Positions 49,400-56,736 of a stretch of DNA of 64,000 nucleotides are shown piece after piece. The notes beneath the pieces are model-generated. The model saw nothing but the letters and a program-made list of their open reading frames with translations, was not told where the DNA came from and searched no databases. Position 1 is the stretch's first letter, and each line of letters starts with the position of its first letter. A program made the position numbers and the translations under genes. Source of the stretch: Thermoflexibacter ruber (GTDB taxonomy: Bacteria > Bacteroidota > Bacteroidia > Cytophagales > Thermoflexibacteraceae); NCBI RefSeq assembly GCF_900113045.1, contig NZ_FONY01000031.1, positions 1 to 64,000 of the forward strand, read 5' to 3'.

Positions 49400-50710
49400 T
49401 TATTTGTTAAAAGGTTTTTCGCTTATCCAATGGAAGCCTCTGTTGAGGATTAAATACTTTTCCTGTTCTATGAGGTATGCCTTGATAAATACACTATCCC
49501 TGCCAACATTGCCAATGAGTTCCATCTGCCCTCCTTGACTTTTATGATAATATAGAGTACTTATATGCGTAGTATCACTTGGATTAGTTAAAAACTTGAC
49601 AGCATATTTTGCACTATCAAAATCGATAATTGGGAATCTTTGTAAGCTATCTTTCATATCTCTTACTGATAACACTTTGGGATAACTTAGCACTATCTTG
49701 TTCCAAACGCTTGTATCTCCTTTCAGCATAGGAATCGTATCATTATTTCGAATAAAAATCCCTACATCATATACTCCATACAAAGGGTGCTGACTGCGTT
49801 GTTTTACTTCATCAAAATAGAAAGAGTATGCGTCTGTCGTAAAAACAAAAAGCAGATAGGCTATGTAGCTGTATTTGAATACAATAGCCGTAATTCTTTG
49901 CTTTTTGCCCATGAATAGCTCTATACTTGTTTCTGGCTTTGTTTCCTGATGAAAAAAGAATAGATTGACTAAGCTCTTACGGGCATTCAGCAAGAGAAAG
50001 ACAGCAATAAATAGATAATTAGTAGAGTTAATTTTTACAGGAATGTCATAACAAAAATTAAATACGACGACTCCCATCAATACAATTACAGCAAGCAAAG
50101 CTCCAAGTGTTGTCGTTTTTCTGAACAAGAGCAACAAGCCACTCAGCACCTCTAAAACACCCGTAAACACCTGAAAAGCAGGAGATGACCCCATAAAAGC
50201 CCAAGCAATTCCCATTGGAGAAAAATGACCGTAGGGCTGCGTAAGTTGTATGGGCGTAAGTGGAGGCATTTGAGAAGGAAATACTTTGGCAAAACCATAA
50301 GATAATAGTATTGCACCCAAAAAATACCGTAAATATATACGCAGTATTTCGTACAGTTTATTGTGTGATGAGTATTTCTTAGCTATCAAAAACCATATCA
50401 ATGCAGATAGCAATGCCAATAGCAAAAACACTACCTGCCTGATGTAAAAGAAAACTTGGTCGCCGCTCCCACTATTATAATTGGGTTCATGGTATCCCAA
50501 CTTGAATATTGCTTCGCCAACAAAAGAAACAAAGCTATCTTGTGCAGAATAATAATGTCCCAAGATACCATCAACGAAGGGAATAATGCCATCAAATACC
50601 TGCGGGAAGGCATACAGAAAATAATAACTAAACAAAAAATAAAAGCCAAATTTTTTTATCTTAGCCCAAGCATGAGTATTCTCTACAGCTTTAAAACTAC
50701 TTGGCAACAT
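49400..50710 (-). CDS. DoxX-like membrane protein with C-terminal extension
   Basis: A 436-residue protein. The first two thirds have eight or more hydrophobic segments; 'YFLGAILLSYGFAKVFPSQM' and 'FQVFTGVLEVLSGLLLLFRK' match the DoxX/SURF4-type four-helix unit. The last 120 residues are soluble ('YDVGIFIRNNDTIPMLKGDT', 'WNKIVLSYPKVLSVRDMKDS', 'YHKSQGGQMELIGNVGRDSV'). Members of this family in Bacteroidota are mostly uncharacterised; some DoxX proteins take part in redox stress responses. It is in the leftward run from the MarR operator region, 22 nt from the NAD(P)-binding protein gene. Confidence 0.75.
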   Translation of the reverse strand: MLPSSFKAVENTHAWAKIKKFGFYFLFSYYFLYAFPQVFDGIIPFVDGILGHYYSAQDSFVSFVGEAIFKLGYHEPNYNSGSGDQVFFYIRQVVFLLLALLSALIWFLIAKKYSSHNKLYEILRIYLRYFLGAILLSYGFAKVFPSQMPPLTPIQLTQPYGHFSPMGIAWAFMGSSPAFQVFTGVLEVLSGLLLLFRKTTTLGALLAVIVLMGVVVFNFCYDIPVKINSTNYLFIAVFLLLNARKSLVNLFFFHQETKPETSIELFMGKKQRITAIVFKYSYIAYLLFVFTTDAYSFYFDEVKQRSQHPLYGVYDVGIFIRNNDTIPMLKGDTSVWNKIVLSYPKVLSVRDMKDSLQRFPIIDFDSAKYAVKFLTNPSDTTHISTLYYHKSQGGQMELIGNVGRDSVFIKAYLIEQEKYLILNRGFHWISEKPFNK

Positions 50711-50732
50711 AATTTTAATTTAAGACATAATA

Positions 50733-51347
50733 TTAATTTGAAATGCTAACCTGTGATTTAATGTATTTATTATTTTTAACCTCTTCCATGATAAAATGAA
50801 CTAAATCACCACAGTTAATCGTCCAACCCTTGGGAGCATAATTTTCATGAACAGCGTAGTTATGTGTAGCTGGATTAGGCAATATCTGAGGTGGGCAGAC
50901 CAAGGTATAGTCCATGCCACTTTTCTTTAAATGCGCCAATACGCCCAAATGACCTAAGGTAAACCTTAACAATTCAAGCGGAAAATGCTCACCCTCATAG
51001 AGTTTTTGGGTTTCGGATATTTGAAGAATGCCCGCCCCTCCAAGCACAATCAACCTACTTAGTCCTTTGTTATTCATCGCTTTAATGATGTTTTCTATAT
51101 AGGTGATTCTTTCATCAATCGTGTTTGCTGACAAGGCAGATACGACTAAGGCATCTTCCTCTAAAACACGTTCTACCTGTTCCAAAGAACTCACATCACC
51201 CAAGACGGTTTCTAACAAAGAGTGCATCATCTTCAATTTAGCAGGATTTCTAACCAATGTTTTGACATGAAACCCTCTATGAATAGCTTGTTGGAGTATT
51301 TCAGAGCCGACAAAACCTGTCGCTCCAAAAAGAATAATTTTTTTCAT
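50733..51347 (-). CDS. NAD(P)-binding protein, NmrA/SDR-like
   Basis: A 204-residue atypical short-chain dehydrogenase-like protein. The N-terminus has the dinucleotide-binding 'IILFGATGFVGSEILQQAIH' (G-A-T-G-x-x-G) and 'VKTLVRNPAKL', followed by 'VLGDVSSLEQVERVLEEDAL', the pattern of NmrA/YwnB-type proteins. There is no full Tyr-x-x-x-Lys catalytic pair, so it may be a redox sensor or epimerase-like protein. It lies between DoxX and cupin genes. Confidence 0.85.
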   Translation of the reverse strand: MKKIILFGATGFVGSEILQQAIHRGFHVKTLVRNPAKLKMMHSLLETVLGDVSSLEQVERVLEEDALVVSALSANTIDERITYIENIIKAMNNKGLSRLIVLGGAGILQISETQKLYEGEHFPLELLRFTLGHLGVLAHLKKSGMDYTLVCPPQILPNPATHNYAVHENYAPKGWTINCGDLVHFIMEEVKNNKYIKSQVSISN

Positions 51348-51368
51348 TTTTGTTTCTAAACTTTGAAT

Positions 51369-51911
51369 TTAAAATTTTACATATTTTTTAGCCAATTGTT
51401 GGTCAATCTGAAACAATCTTGCTATTAGAGCTTGAAACCTAAGCATTGGCTCAAATAGACTGCGCCAACCTCTCAGATTGCTTTCACTCAACACAAAAAG
51501 CCAACTTAAAATAAAAGGATTTTTTGGAATTCCTTTTTTTCCACATTTTCCATCTCTTGCCAACCCATAAGCGATTTGTAGTGCCTGCTCAAAACCTCTA
51601 TTGGCAGGGACAATTTCTACCATGAATTTGCAACTTTGCCCACTTCTATTTTGAAATAAATGATTCACCAGCTTATTCGCAGTAGCCGAATCACCTTCTG
51701 ACAAGGTATATAGTTGATTATTTAGCTGTACTTGTACCTTGCCCTCAAGGCAGGTAAATTTTTCGGAGTAGGTTTTATGATAGTGCAGACCTACCCCACC
51801 TCCATTAGCAAGTTCTACTTCTAATAAGGTAAACTCTCCTTTGGTTTCCTCTGAAGTTTTTAAGAAAGTTACATAGTCTTTCTGTAGAGGATTATAAATT
51901 CTTCGGTTCAT
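51369..51911 (-). CDS. Cupin-domain protein
   Basis: A 180-residue protein. Residues about 25-105 form a cupin barrel: 'VGLHYHKTYSEKFTCLEGKV' carries the H-x-H and Glu metal ligands, with 'DSATANKLVNHLFQNRSGQS' supplying the last His. The C-terminal 70 residues are helical. The substrate is unknown. It follows another cupin gene 44 nt away in the same leftward unit, divergent from the MarR gene. Confidence 0.8.
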   Translation of the reverse strand: MNRRIYNPLQKDYVTFLKTSEETKGEFTLLEVELANGGGVGLHYHKTYSEKFTCLEGKVQVQLNNQLYTLSEGDSATANKLVNHLFQNRSGQSCKFMVEIVPANRGFEQALQIAYGLARDGKCGKKGIPKNPFILSWLFVLSESNLRGWRSLFEPMLRFQALIARLFQIDQQLAKKYVKF

Positions 51912-51955
51912 AATTTCATCTTCAAATTATTAGTAAAAAAGATAAGCTGGACTTT

Positions 51956-52468
51956 TTAAATCCGAAAACCTAATACTTTCCCTAGAGTTGCCATAAAACT
52001 CATAACAAAGTCAGGAGGCTCTACACTTGATAAAGAATCTTTATATTTCCTGAATACCATAGACATATAAATTAGAGAAGAAAAGTCTTTGGTACTTTTT
52101 ATTTTTTCTTGCTTAATTATTCTTTCAAAATCATACATCATTGAAGTAAAAGTCCCTTGAGGGCTAATAAAATACTTAAAATAAGTATCTGATTCAGAAG
52201 TGTTTTTGTAAGTATGGGCTGTATTCCGTGGTATAAAAATACTTTCTCCTTTTTTAATAACTTCCCACCTATTCTCTTTATACACATCTAATTGTCCCTC
52301 AACTACTTCTAATATTTCATCTTGGAGATTATGCTTGTGTATGGGCGGTCCTGCTGTTTTAGCGCGTATTAGTACCGTTCCGTTTTCAGCGTTGGGCTGG
52401 TCATTGACAATCATGATTTGAGAATTGAAGACCTTACCGTGGTCTATATTTGCTTTAAAGTCTAACAT
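51956..52468 (-). CDS. Cupin-domain protein, first gene of MarR-divergent cluster
   Basis: A 170-residue cupin. Ligand motif 'GPPIHKHNLQDEILEVVEGQ' (H-x-H, Glu) and 'IPRNTAHTYKNTSESDTYFK' (His) form the two-motif beta barrel at about 25-110. It resembles quercetinase- or small-molecule dioxygenase-like cupins, but the substrate is unknown. Its start lies 24 nt from a 15-bp palindrome, so it is the gene most directly exposed to control by the divergent MarR-family regulator. Confidence 0.8.
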   Translation of the reverse strand: MLDFKANIDHGKVFNSQIMIVNDQPNAENGTVLIRAKTAGPPIHKHNLQDEILEVVEGQLDVYKENRWEVIKKGESIFIPRNTAHTYKNTSESDTYFKYFISPQGTFTSMMYDFERIIKQEKIKSTKDFSSLIYMSMVFRKYKDSLSSVEPPDFVMSFMATLGKVLGFRI

Positions 52469-52492
52469 AAAAGTTCAAATTTTTATACAAAA

Positions 52493-52507
52493 GTAAAATC
52501 ATTTTAC
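52493..52507. promoter_or_regulatory. Palindromic operator candidate 1 (MarR)
   Basis: GTAAAATCATTTTAC, a perfect 7-bp palindrome around a central C, in the 102-bp space between cupin and MarR genes. Its near-identical partner is 44 bp away, close to four turns of the helix. Confidence 0.75.
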
Positions 52508-52536
52508 TAAATTTGCAATAGTTATTTAGATTTTTT

Positions 52537-52551
52537 GTAAAATTATTTTAC
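52537..52551. promoter_or_regulatory. Palindromic operator candidate 2 (MarR)
   Basis: GTAAAATTATTTTAC, differing from site 1 only in the central base. It ends 19 bp before the MarR ATG, so bound repressor would block that gene (autoregulation). Confidence 0.75.
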
Positions 52552-52570
52552 TAATTATAACCTAATAAAA

Positions 52571-53017
52571 ATGAATAATGTTGATAGTGAGCATATTGGT
52601 AGGCTTGTAAGAAATATATACCATGCTGTATTGGACGAATCAGATAAACAGCTCAAAGCAAAAGGGTATCCTGAGTTGGACAGCTCCTATAGCGTAGTAT
52701 TTCAGTACATAGGAGAAGGAGCGAGAGCTACTGAGATAGCATCCAAAGGTAGAACAAGCAAGCAGAATATCAAATATCTACTCGATATGATGGAAAAAAA
52801 AGGCTATGTAAAAAGAAAACAAGATTTAACCGATGGTAGAGCATGGATTTTTGAACTTACACAACTCGGCAAGGAATACAGAAATGAAGGGCTGAAAATT
52901 ATTGCTGAGATTGAAAAACAATGGGCTAAGGCTTTAGGGAAAAATGAGTATATTCAATTAAAAAAGTATTTGACGGTACTTAATCAAATCATTGAACAAA
53001 AATCTCCTACCTATTGA
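52571..53017 (+). CDS. MarR-family transcriptional regulator
   Basis: A 148-residue winged-helix dimer. The DNA-reading part spans about residues 30-100 ('YPELDSSYSVVFQYIGEGAR', 'ATEIASKGRTSKQNIKYLLD', 'MMEKKGYVKRKQDLTDGRAW' with the wing Asp-Gly-Arg). Helices at both ends form the dimer. MarR proteins usually repress a divergent gene set and are released by a small ligand, often phenolic or oxidising. The two identical-type palindromes between it and the cupin gene are the obvious sites. An intrinsic terminator follows. Confidence 0.9.
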   Translation: MNNVDSEHIGRLVRNIYHAVLDESDKQLKAKGYPELDSSYSVVFQYIGEGARATEIASKGRTSKQNIKYLLDMMEKKGYVKRKQDLTDGRAWIFELTQLGKEYRNEGLKIIAEIEKQWAKALGKNEYIQLKKYLTVLNQIIEQKSPTY

Positions 53018-53068
53018 GTTCTTGGCATATATTATTTGTATGTAATTCCTTTGGTATAAGGTTTATTA

Positions 53069-53110
53069 AAAGCCTTGATTTTGAGTAAATCAAGGCTTTA
53101 ATTATTTTTT
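53069..53110 (+). terminator. Intrinsic terminator of the MarR gene
   Basis: AAAGCCTTGATTT (53069-53081) and AAATCAAGGCTTT (53087-53099) form a perfect 13-bp stem with a TGAGT loop, followed by the T-rich AATTATTTTTT. Confidence 0.75.
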
Positions 53111-53125
53111 ACTATTGACAAAACA

Positions 53126-53788
53126 CTACCTTTTCGGCTGAGGCACTACGCGAAGATAAGGCTTCAGTGTTTTCCAACCCTCTGGGTATTTTTCTCTGGC
53201 TTCTGCATCGGATACTGCCGTAGAAATGATGACATCTTCCCCGTCGTTCCAGTTGGCAGGGGTCGCTACTTTATGCTCGGCGGTAAGCTGCAAGGAATCC
53301 AAAGCACGCAAGATTTCGTAAAAATTGCGTCCTGTGGTCATCGGGTAGGTGATTTGCAATTTTATTTTTTTGTCAGGGCTGATAACGAACACTGAGCGAA
53401 CAGTCTGATTGCTTACTGCGGTTCTTCCTTCGGAAGTCCCTGCCTCCTCGGCGGGTAGCATATCATAGAGTTTAGCTACCTTCAAATCGGTATCCCCAAT
53501 CATTGGGTAATTGACGGCATAGCCTTGCGTTTCTTCTATGTCTTTTTCCCATCTCAAATGGCTCTCCACCGGGTCGACACTCAGTCCTATTACTTTGCAG
53601 TTGCGTTTTTCAAACTCAGGTTGTAACTTTGCCATGAAGCCCAACTCTGTAGTACAAACAGGCGTAAAGTCTTTGGGGTGAGAAAACAAAATAGCCCAGC
53701 TATCGCCAATCCATTCATGAAAATTGATAGTACCTTGCGTAGTTTCCGCAGTAAAATTGGGTGCTATGTCATTGATTCTTAGACTCAT
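53126..53788 (-). CDS. 1-Cys peroxiredoxin (Prx6-type)
   Basis: A 220-residue thiol peroxidase that reduces hydrogen peroxide and organic peroxides. The peroxidatic Cys is in 'FSHPKDFTPVCTTELGFMAK', with the conserved Pro and Thr; the resolving Cys of 2-Cys types is not evident, and the length with the extended C-terminal domain ('WNDGEDVIISTAVSDAEARE', 'YPEGWKTLKPYLRVVPQPKR') fits the Prx6 class. I start at the ATG at 53788 ('MSLRINDIAPNFTAETTQG'); the longer frame to 53935 is only translated repeat DNA. Confidence 0.93.
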   Translation of the reverse strand: MSLRINDIAPNFTAETTQGTINFHEWIGDSWAILFSHPKDFTPVCTTELGFMAKLQPEFEKRNCKVIGLSVDPVESHLRWEKDIEETQGYAVNYPMIGDTDLKVAKLYDMLPAEEAGTSEGRTAVSNQTVRSVFVISPDKKIKLQITYPMTTGRNFYEILRALDSLQLTAEHKVATPANWNDGEDVIISTAVSDAEAREKYPEGWKTLKPYLRVVPQPKR

Positions 53789-53820
53789 AGTTTTAAAATT
53801 TTGTAAAAAGTAAAATTGTT

Positions 53821-53862
53821 TGTTTCTTAAACTATACTTATAACTGACAGGTTTCACAAACC
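53821..53862. repeat. 42-bp direct repeat, copy 1, with palindrome
   Basis: Starts TGTTTCTTAAACTATACTTA and ends ACAAACC. Identical to the copy at 53899-53940 (78-bp period). Its end forms the palindrome CTGACAGGTTT/AAACCTGCCAG (53844-53868, loop CAC, one mismatch), of the same family as the copies at 388 and 39229. Confidence 0.85.
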
Positions 53863-53898
53863 TGCCAGAGGTAAAAGATTCTGTCAGTTGTCCATAGA

Positions 53899-53940
53899 TG
53901 TTTCTTAAACTATACTTATAACTGACAGGTTTCACAAACC
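53899..53940. repeat. 42-bp direct repeat, copy 2, with palindrome
   Basis: Identical to 53821-53862. Palindrome ACTGACAGGTTT/AAACCCGTCAGT at 53921-53947, loop CAC, one mismatch. The tandem copies fill most of the leader region of the peroxiredoxin gene, and the remainder up to 54177 shows no gene. Confidence 0.85.
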
Positions 53941-54177
53941 CGTCAGTTGTAAATGAAGCTCGTGTATCTTACAAATTTATCGGATTTATCTTTTTAGCCC
54001 AAATCAAACAGTAAGAAAGTATAGCTTTAAGGCAAAATTAACCTTCCATTTGCAAAATCAGAAATTTTTATCTATTTTTAAGATTCAAATAATAAGTGCT
54101 TTATGATACAATCAGAGCCAATTATTAATATTCCTAATCCTGATTAACTAACTATAAAACCTTTCAAAACCCTGATA

Positions 54178-56685
54178 ATGATGATGAAAAAATTACTACT
54201 TGCATTGGCAACTTGCTGCCTATTCTTACAAATTTATGCCCAGCCCAATAGCACTAAATCTGCCAGCCAAATCCAAATGGATTTGAAAAAGCTCACTGTC
54301 TTAGGCTCTGTGCTGTATATTGCGGCACACCCTGACGATGAGAACACACGATTGATAGCTTACATGGCAAAGCATGAGTGCTATGAAACAGCTTACTTGG
54401 CTTTGACGCGTGGTGATGGGGGACAGAATTTGATAGGGAGCGAGCAGGGTGAACTCTTAGGTTTGATTCGAACCCAAGAACTTTTAGCAGCCAGAGCATT
54501 AGACGGCGGAAGGCAGTTTTTCACCAGAGCCAATGATTTTGGTTTTTCTAAAAATCCCAACGAAACACTCAGGATTTGGGACAAGAATCAGGTAGTTGCT
54601 GACATGGTTTGGGTCATTCGCAAGTGGAAACCCGATGTGCTGATTACTCGATTCCCTACCGACGGAAGCGGGGGACATGGGCATCATACTTCTTCTGCCC
54701 TTTTAGCCGAAGAGGTTTTCAAATACGCCTCCGACCCTACTATGTTTCCTGAGCAACTCCAATACGTAACCACTTGGCAACCAAAGCGATTGTACTGGAA
54801 CAAGTGGATAAGAGATAGCAAAGAAGATTTGAGCAAGTACCTCAAAGTCGATACGGGAATTTTCAATCCTTTGCTTGGACAGTCTTATTTCGACTTGGCA
54901 ATGGAAAGTCGCACTCAGCATAAAAGTCAGGGTTTTGGCTCAGGGAAAATCAGAGGAAAGCAACCCGAATACTTGCAATACATCATGGGCGACTCGGCAA
55001 AAGAGCATATCATGGAAGGAGTAAACACGACTTGGGGTCGCATCAAAGGAGGAGAAGTCGTAGGGAATCTGCTCAACGAAGCCTACAAAAACTTCAGTCC
55101 TTTGAATCCCTCTTTGGTCTTGCCAAGATTGATTGCTGCCCGCAAAGAAATAGCCAATCTACTTGCGAAAACCAATGACCCTACAGAAATGTATTGGCTG
55201 AAAACCAAAAATGCAGAATTAGACGAAGCAATAAAAAACTGTGCAGGTATATGGTTTGAAATCACAGCCAACGACTATACGGCAAGCCCAGGAGATTCTG
55301 TCAATGCCACTTTGAGGATAATCAATCGCTCTAATGCTCACGTAAAACTCAAAAAAATAGACCTTTCTTTTGACGAAGAAAGTAACCAGCCCGAAGGAAG
55401 TGAAAGCAAAGCGGTAGATTATAATTTAGCAGAAAATACCTTGTTAGAAATCAATCGCAAAGTAGTATTGAGCAGAAAATCTGAGATTTCACAACCCTAT
55501 TGGCTCAGAAAACCTGTCATCAAAGGAATGTACCAAGTAGATGAACAAGAAATGATAGGTCTGCCAGAAAAACCCCAAGAGCAGTTTGCAAGTATAGATT
55601 TGGACATTGAGGGCGAAGTTTTTAGCTATACTACGCCTTTGATGTATAAATGGACGCACAGAGTAGATGGGGAGCTATACCGCAGTTTTGAAGTAGTCCC
55701 CGAGGTCATGGCAAATATCAAATTTCCTACCTACATTTTTACAGAAAATTTGAGCAAAGAAGTAGCTGTAACCCTCAAAGCAGGGAAAAAGAATGCAAGC
55801 GGCACTTTGAGCTTAGACTTGCCACAAGGTTGGAGAAGCGAACCGCAACAGGTGAACTTTAACTTGAGCAAGAAAGATGAAGAACTATTGGTAAGTTTTA
55901 AAGTATTCCCACCCAAAAATGCCAGCAATGCTACTGCCAAAGTAAAAATCAACGGGGCTGATGCTGTGGGCATTACACGCTTGGAGTATGACCATATTCC
56001 TTACCAAGTTATTTTTCCAAGAGCCGAATTTAAGTTGGTAAAATTAGACGTAATCAACAAGGCAAAAAATGTGGGCTTTTACGTTTCCGAAGCGGGAGAT
56101 GAAACCCCTAATGCCTTGCGTCAGTTGGGCTGTCAGGTGGTAGAAATTACTGATGACAACTTTGAAGCCTTAGATTTGAGCCAGTTTGATGCCATAGTAA
56201 CGGGGGTAAGAGCCTACAACACCCGCCAAAGACTCAAATACCACAATCCTAAAATGCTCGAATACGTAAAAAATGGAGGCGTTTTGATAGTGCAGTACAA
56301 TGTAAGTTTTGGCTTAGTAACCAATGAGATAGGTCCTTATCCTTTTAAAATTTCTCGTGATAGAGTTACTGAAGAAGATGCCCTCATTGCTTTCAACAAG
56401 GAAACCCCCTTGCTCAATTTCCCCAATAAGATTACCAAAGAAGACTTTGACGGCTGGGTGCAGGAGCGTGGCTTGTACTTTGCATCAGATTGGGATAGCA
56501 AGTACGACACCCCTTTCATTACGCAGGATACAGGCGAGCAGGCGAAAAAAGGAATCCAAATCTCAGCCCAATACGGCAAAGGAGTATTCATTTATACAGG
56601 ATTTTCTTGGTTTAGGCAGTTGCCTGCGGGCGTGTCGGGAGCATATCGCTTGTTTGCCAATATGATTTCGGCAGGAAAGAAATAA
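54178..56685 (+). CDS. Exported PIG-L deacetylase with large C-terminal region
   Basis: An 835-residue exported protein. Signal peptide 'MMMKKLLLALATCCLFLQIY' plus AQ. Residues about 45-230 are a PIG-L/LmbE zinc deacetylase: 'LYIAAHPDDENTRLIAYMAK' (A-H-P-D-D-E zinc motif), 'LALTRGDGGQNLIGSEQGEL' and 'PTDGSGGHGHHTSSALLAEE' (third ligand His). Beta-sandwich regions follow at about 355-590 ('NDYTASPGDSVNATLRIINR'), and the last 200 residues resemble a ThuA/glutamine-amidotransferase-like fold ('FYVSEAGDETPNALRQLGCQ', 'VKNGGVLIVQYNVSFG'). PIG-L enzymes remove N-acetyl groups from amino sugars; the substrate is unknown. Confidence 0.88.
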   Translation: MMMKKLLLALATCCLFLQIYAQPNSTKSASQIQMDLKKLTVLGSVLYIAAHPDDENTRLIAYMAKHECYETAYLALTRGDGGQNLIGSEQGELLGLIRTQELLAARALDGGRQFFTRANDFGFSKNPNETLRIWDKNQVVADMVWVIRKWKPDVLITRFPTDGSGGHGHHTSSALLAEEVFKYASDPTMFPEQLQYVTTWQPKRLYWNKWIRDSKEDLSKYLKVDTGIFNPLLGQSYFDLAMESRTQHKSQGFGSGKIRGKQPEYLQYIMGDSAKEHIMEGVNTTWGRIKGGEVVGNLLNEAYKNFSPLNPSLVLPRLIAARKEIANLLAKTNDPTEMYWLKTKNAELDEAIKNCAGIWFEITANDYTASPGDSVNATLRIINRSNAHVKLKKIDLSFDEESNQPEGSESKAVDYNLAENTLLEINRKVVLSRKSEISQPYWLRKPVIKGMYQVDEQEMIGLPEKPQEQFASIDLDIEGEVFSYTTPLMYKWTHRVDGELYRSFEVVPEVMANIKFPTYIFTENLSKEVAVTLKAGKKNASGTLSLDLPQGWRSEPQQVNFNLSKKDEELLVSFKVFPPKNASNATAKVKINGADAVGITRLEYDHIPYQVIFPRAEFKLVKLDVINKAKNVGFYVSEAGDETPNALRQLGCQVVEITDDNFEALDLSQFDAIVTGVRAYNTRQRLKYHNPKMLEYVKNGGVLIVQYNVSFGLVTNEIGPYPFKISRDRVTEEDALIAFNKETPLLNFPNKITKEDFDGWVQERGLYFASDWDSKYDTPFITQDTGEQAKKGIQISAQYGKGVFIYTGFSWFRQLPAGVSGAYRLFANMISAGKK

Positions 56686-56693
56686 TAACTTAC

Positions 56694-56730
56694 TTATCGT
56701 TTCAAACTTGGGGAAACTTTGAAACGATAA
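56694..56730. repeat. Stem-loop shared at the 3' end of the T9SS cargo genes
   Basis: TTATCGTTTCAAA (56694-56706) and TTTGAAACGATAA (56718-56730) with an 11-nt loop, directly after the stop of the leftward gene. Variants follow the other two T9SS genes at 58828-58850 (AGCGTTTCAAA/TTTGAAACGCT) and 62258-62286 (CGTTTCAAA/TTTGAAACG). It is copied along with the cargo 3' end and probably acts as a terminator or RNA-stabilising end. Confidence 0.65.
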
Positions 56731-56736
56731 AAAACA

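Noticed and set aside
53789-53935. 49-residue N-terminal extension of the peroxiredoxin
   Set aside because: It is a translation of the two tandem 42-bp repeats (the same 'KPVSYKYSLRN' appears twice); peroxiredoxins start at 'MSLRINDIAPNF'.
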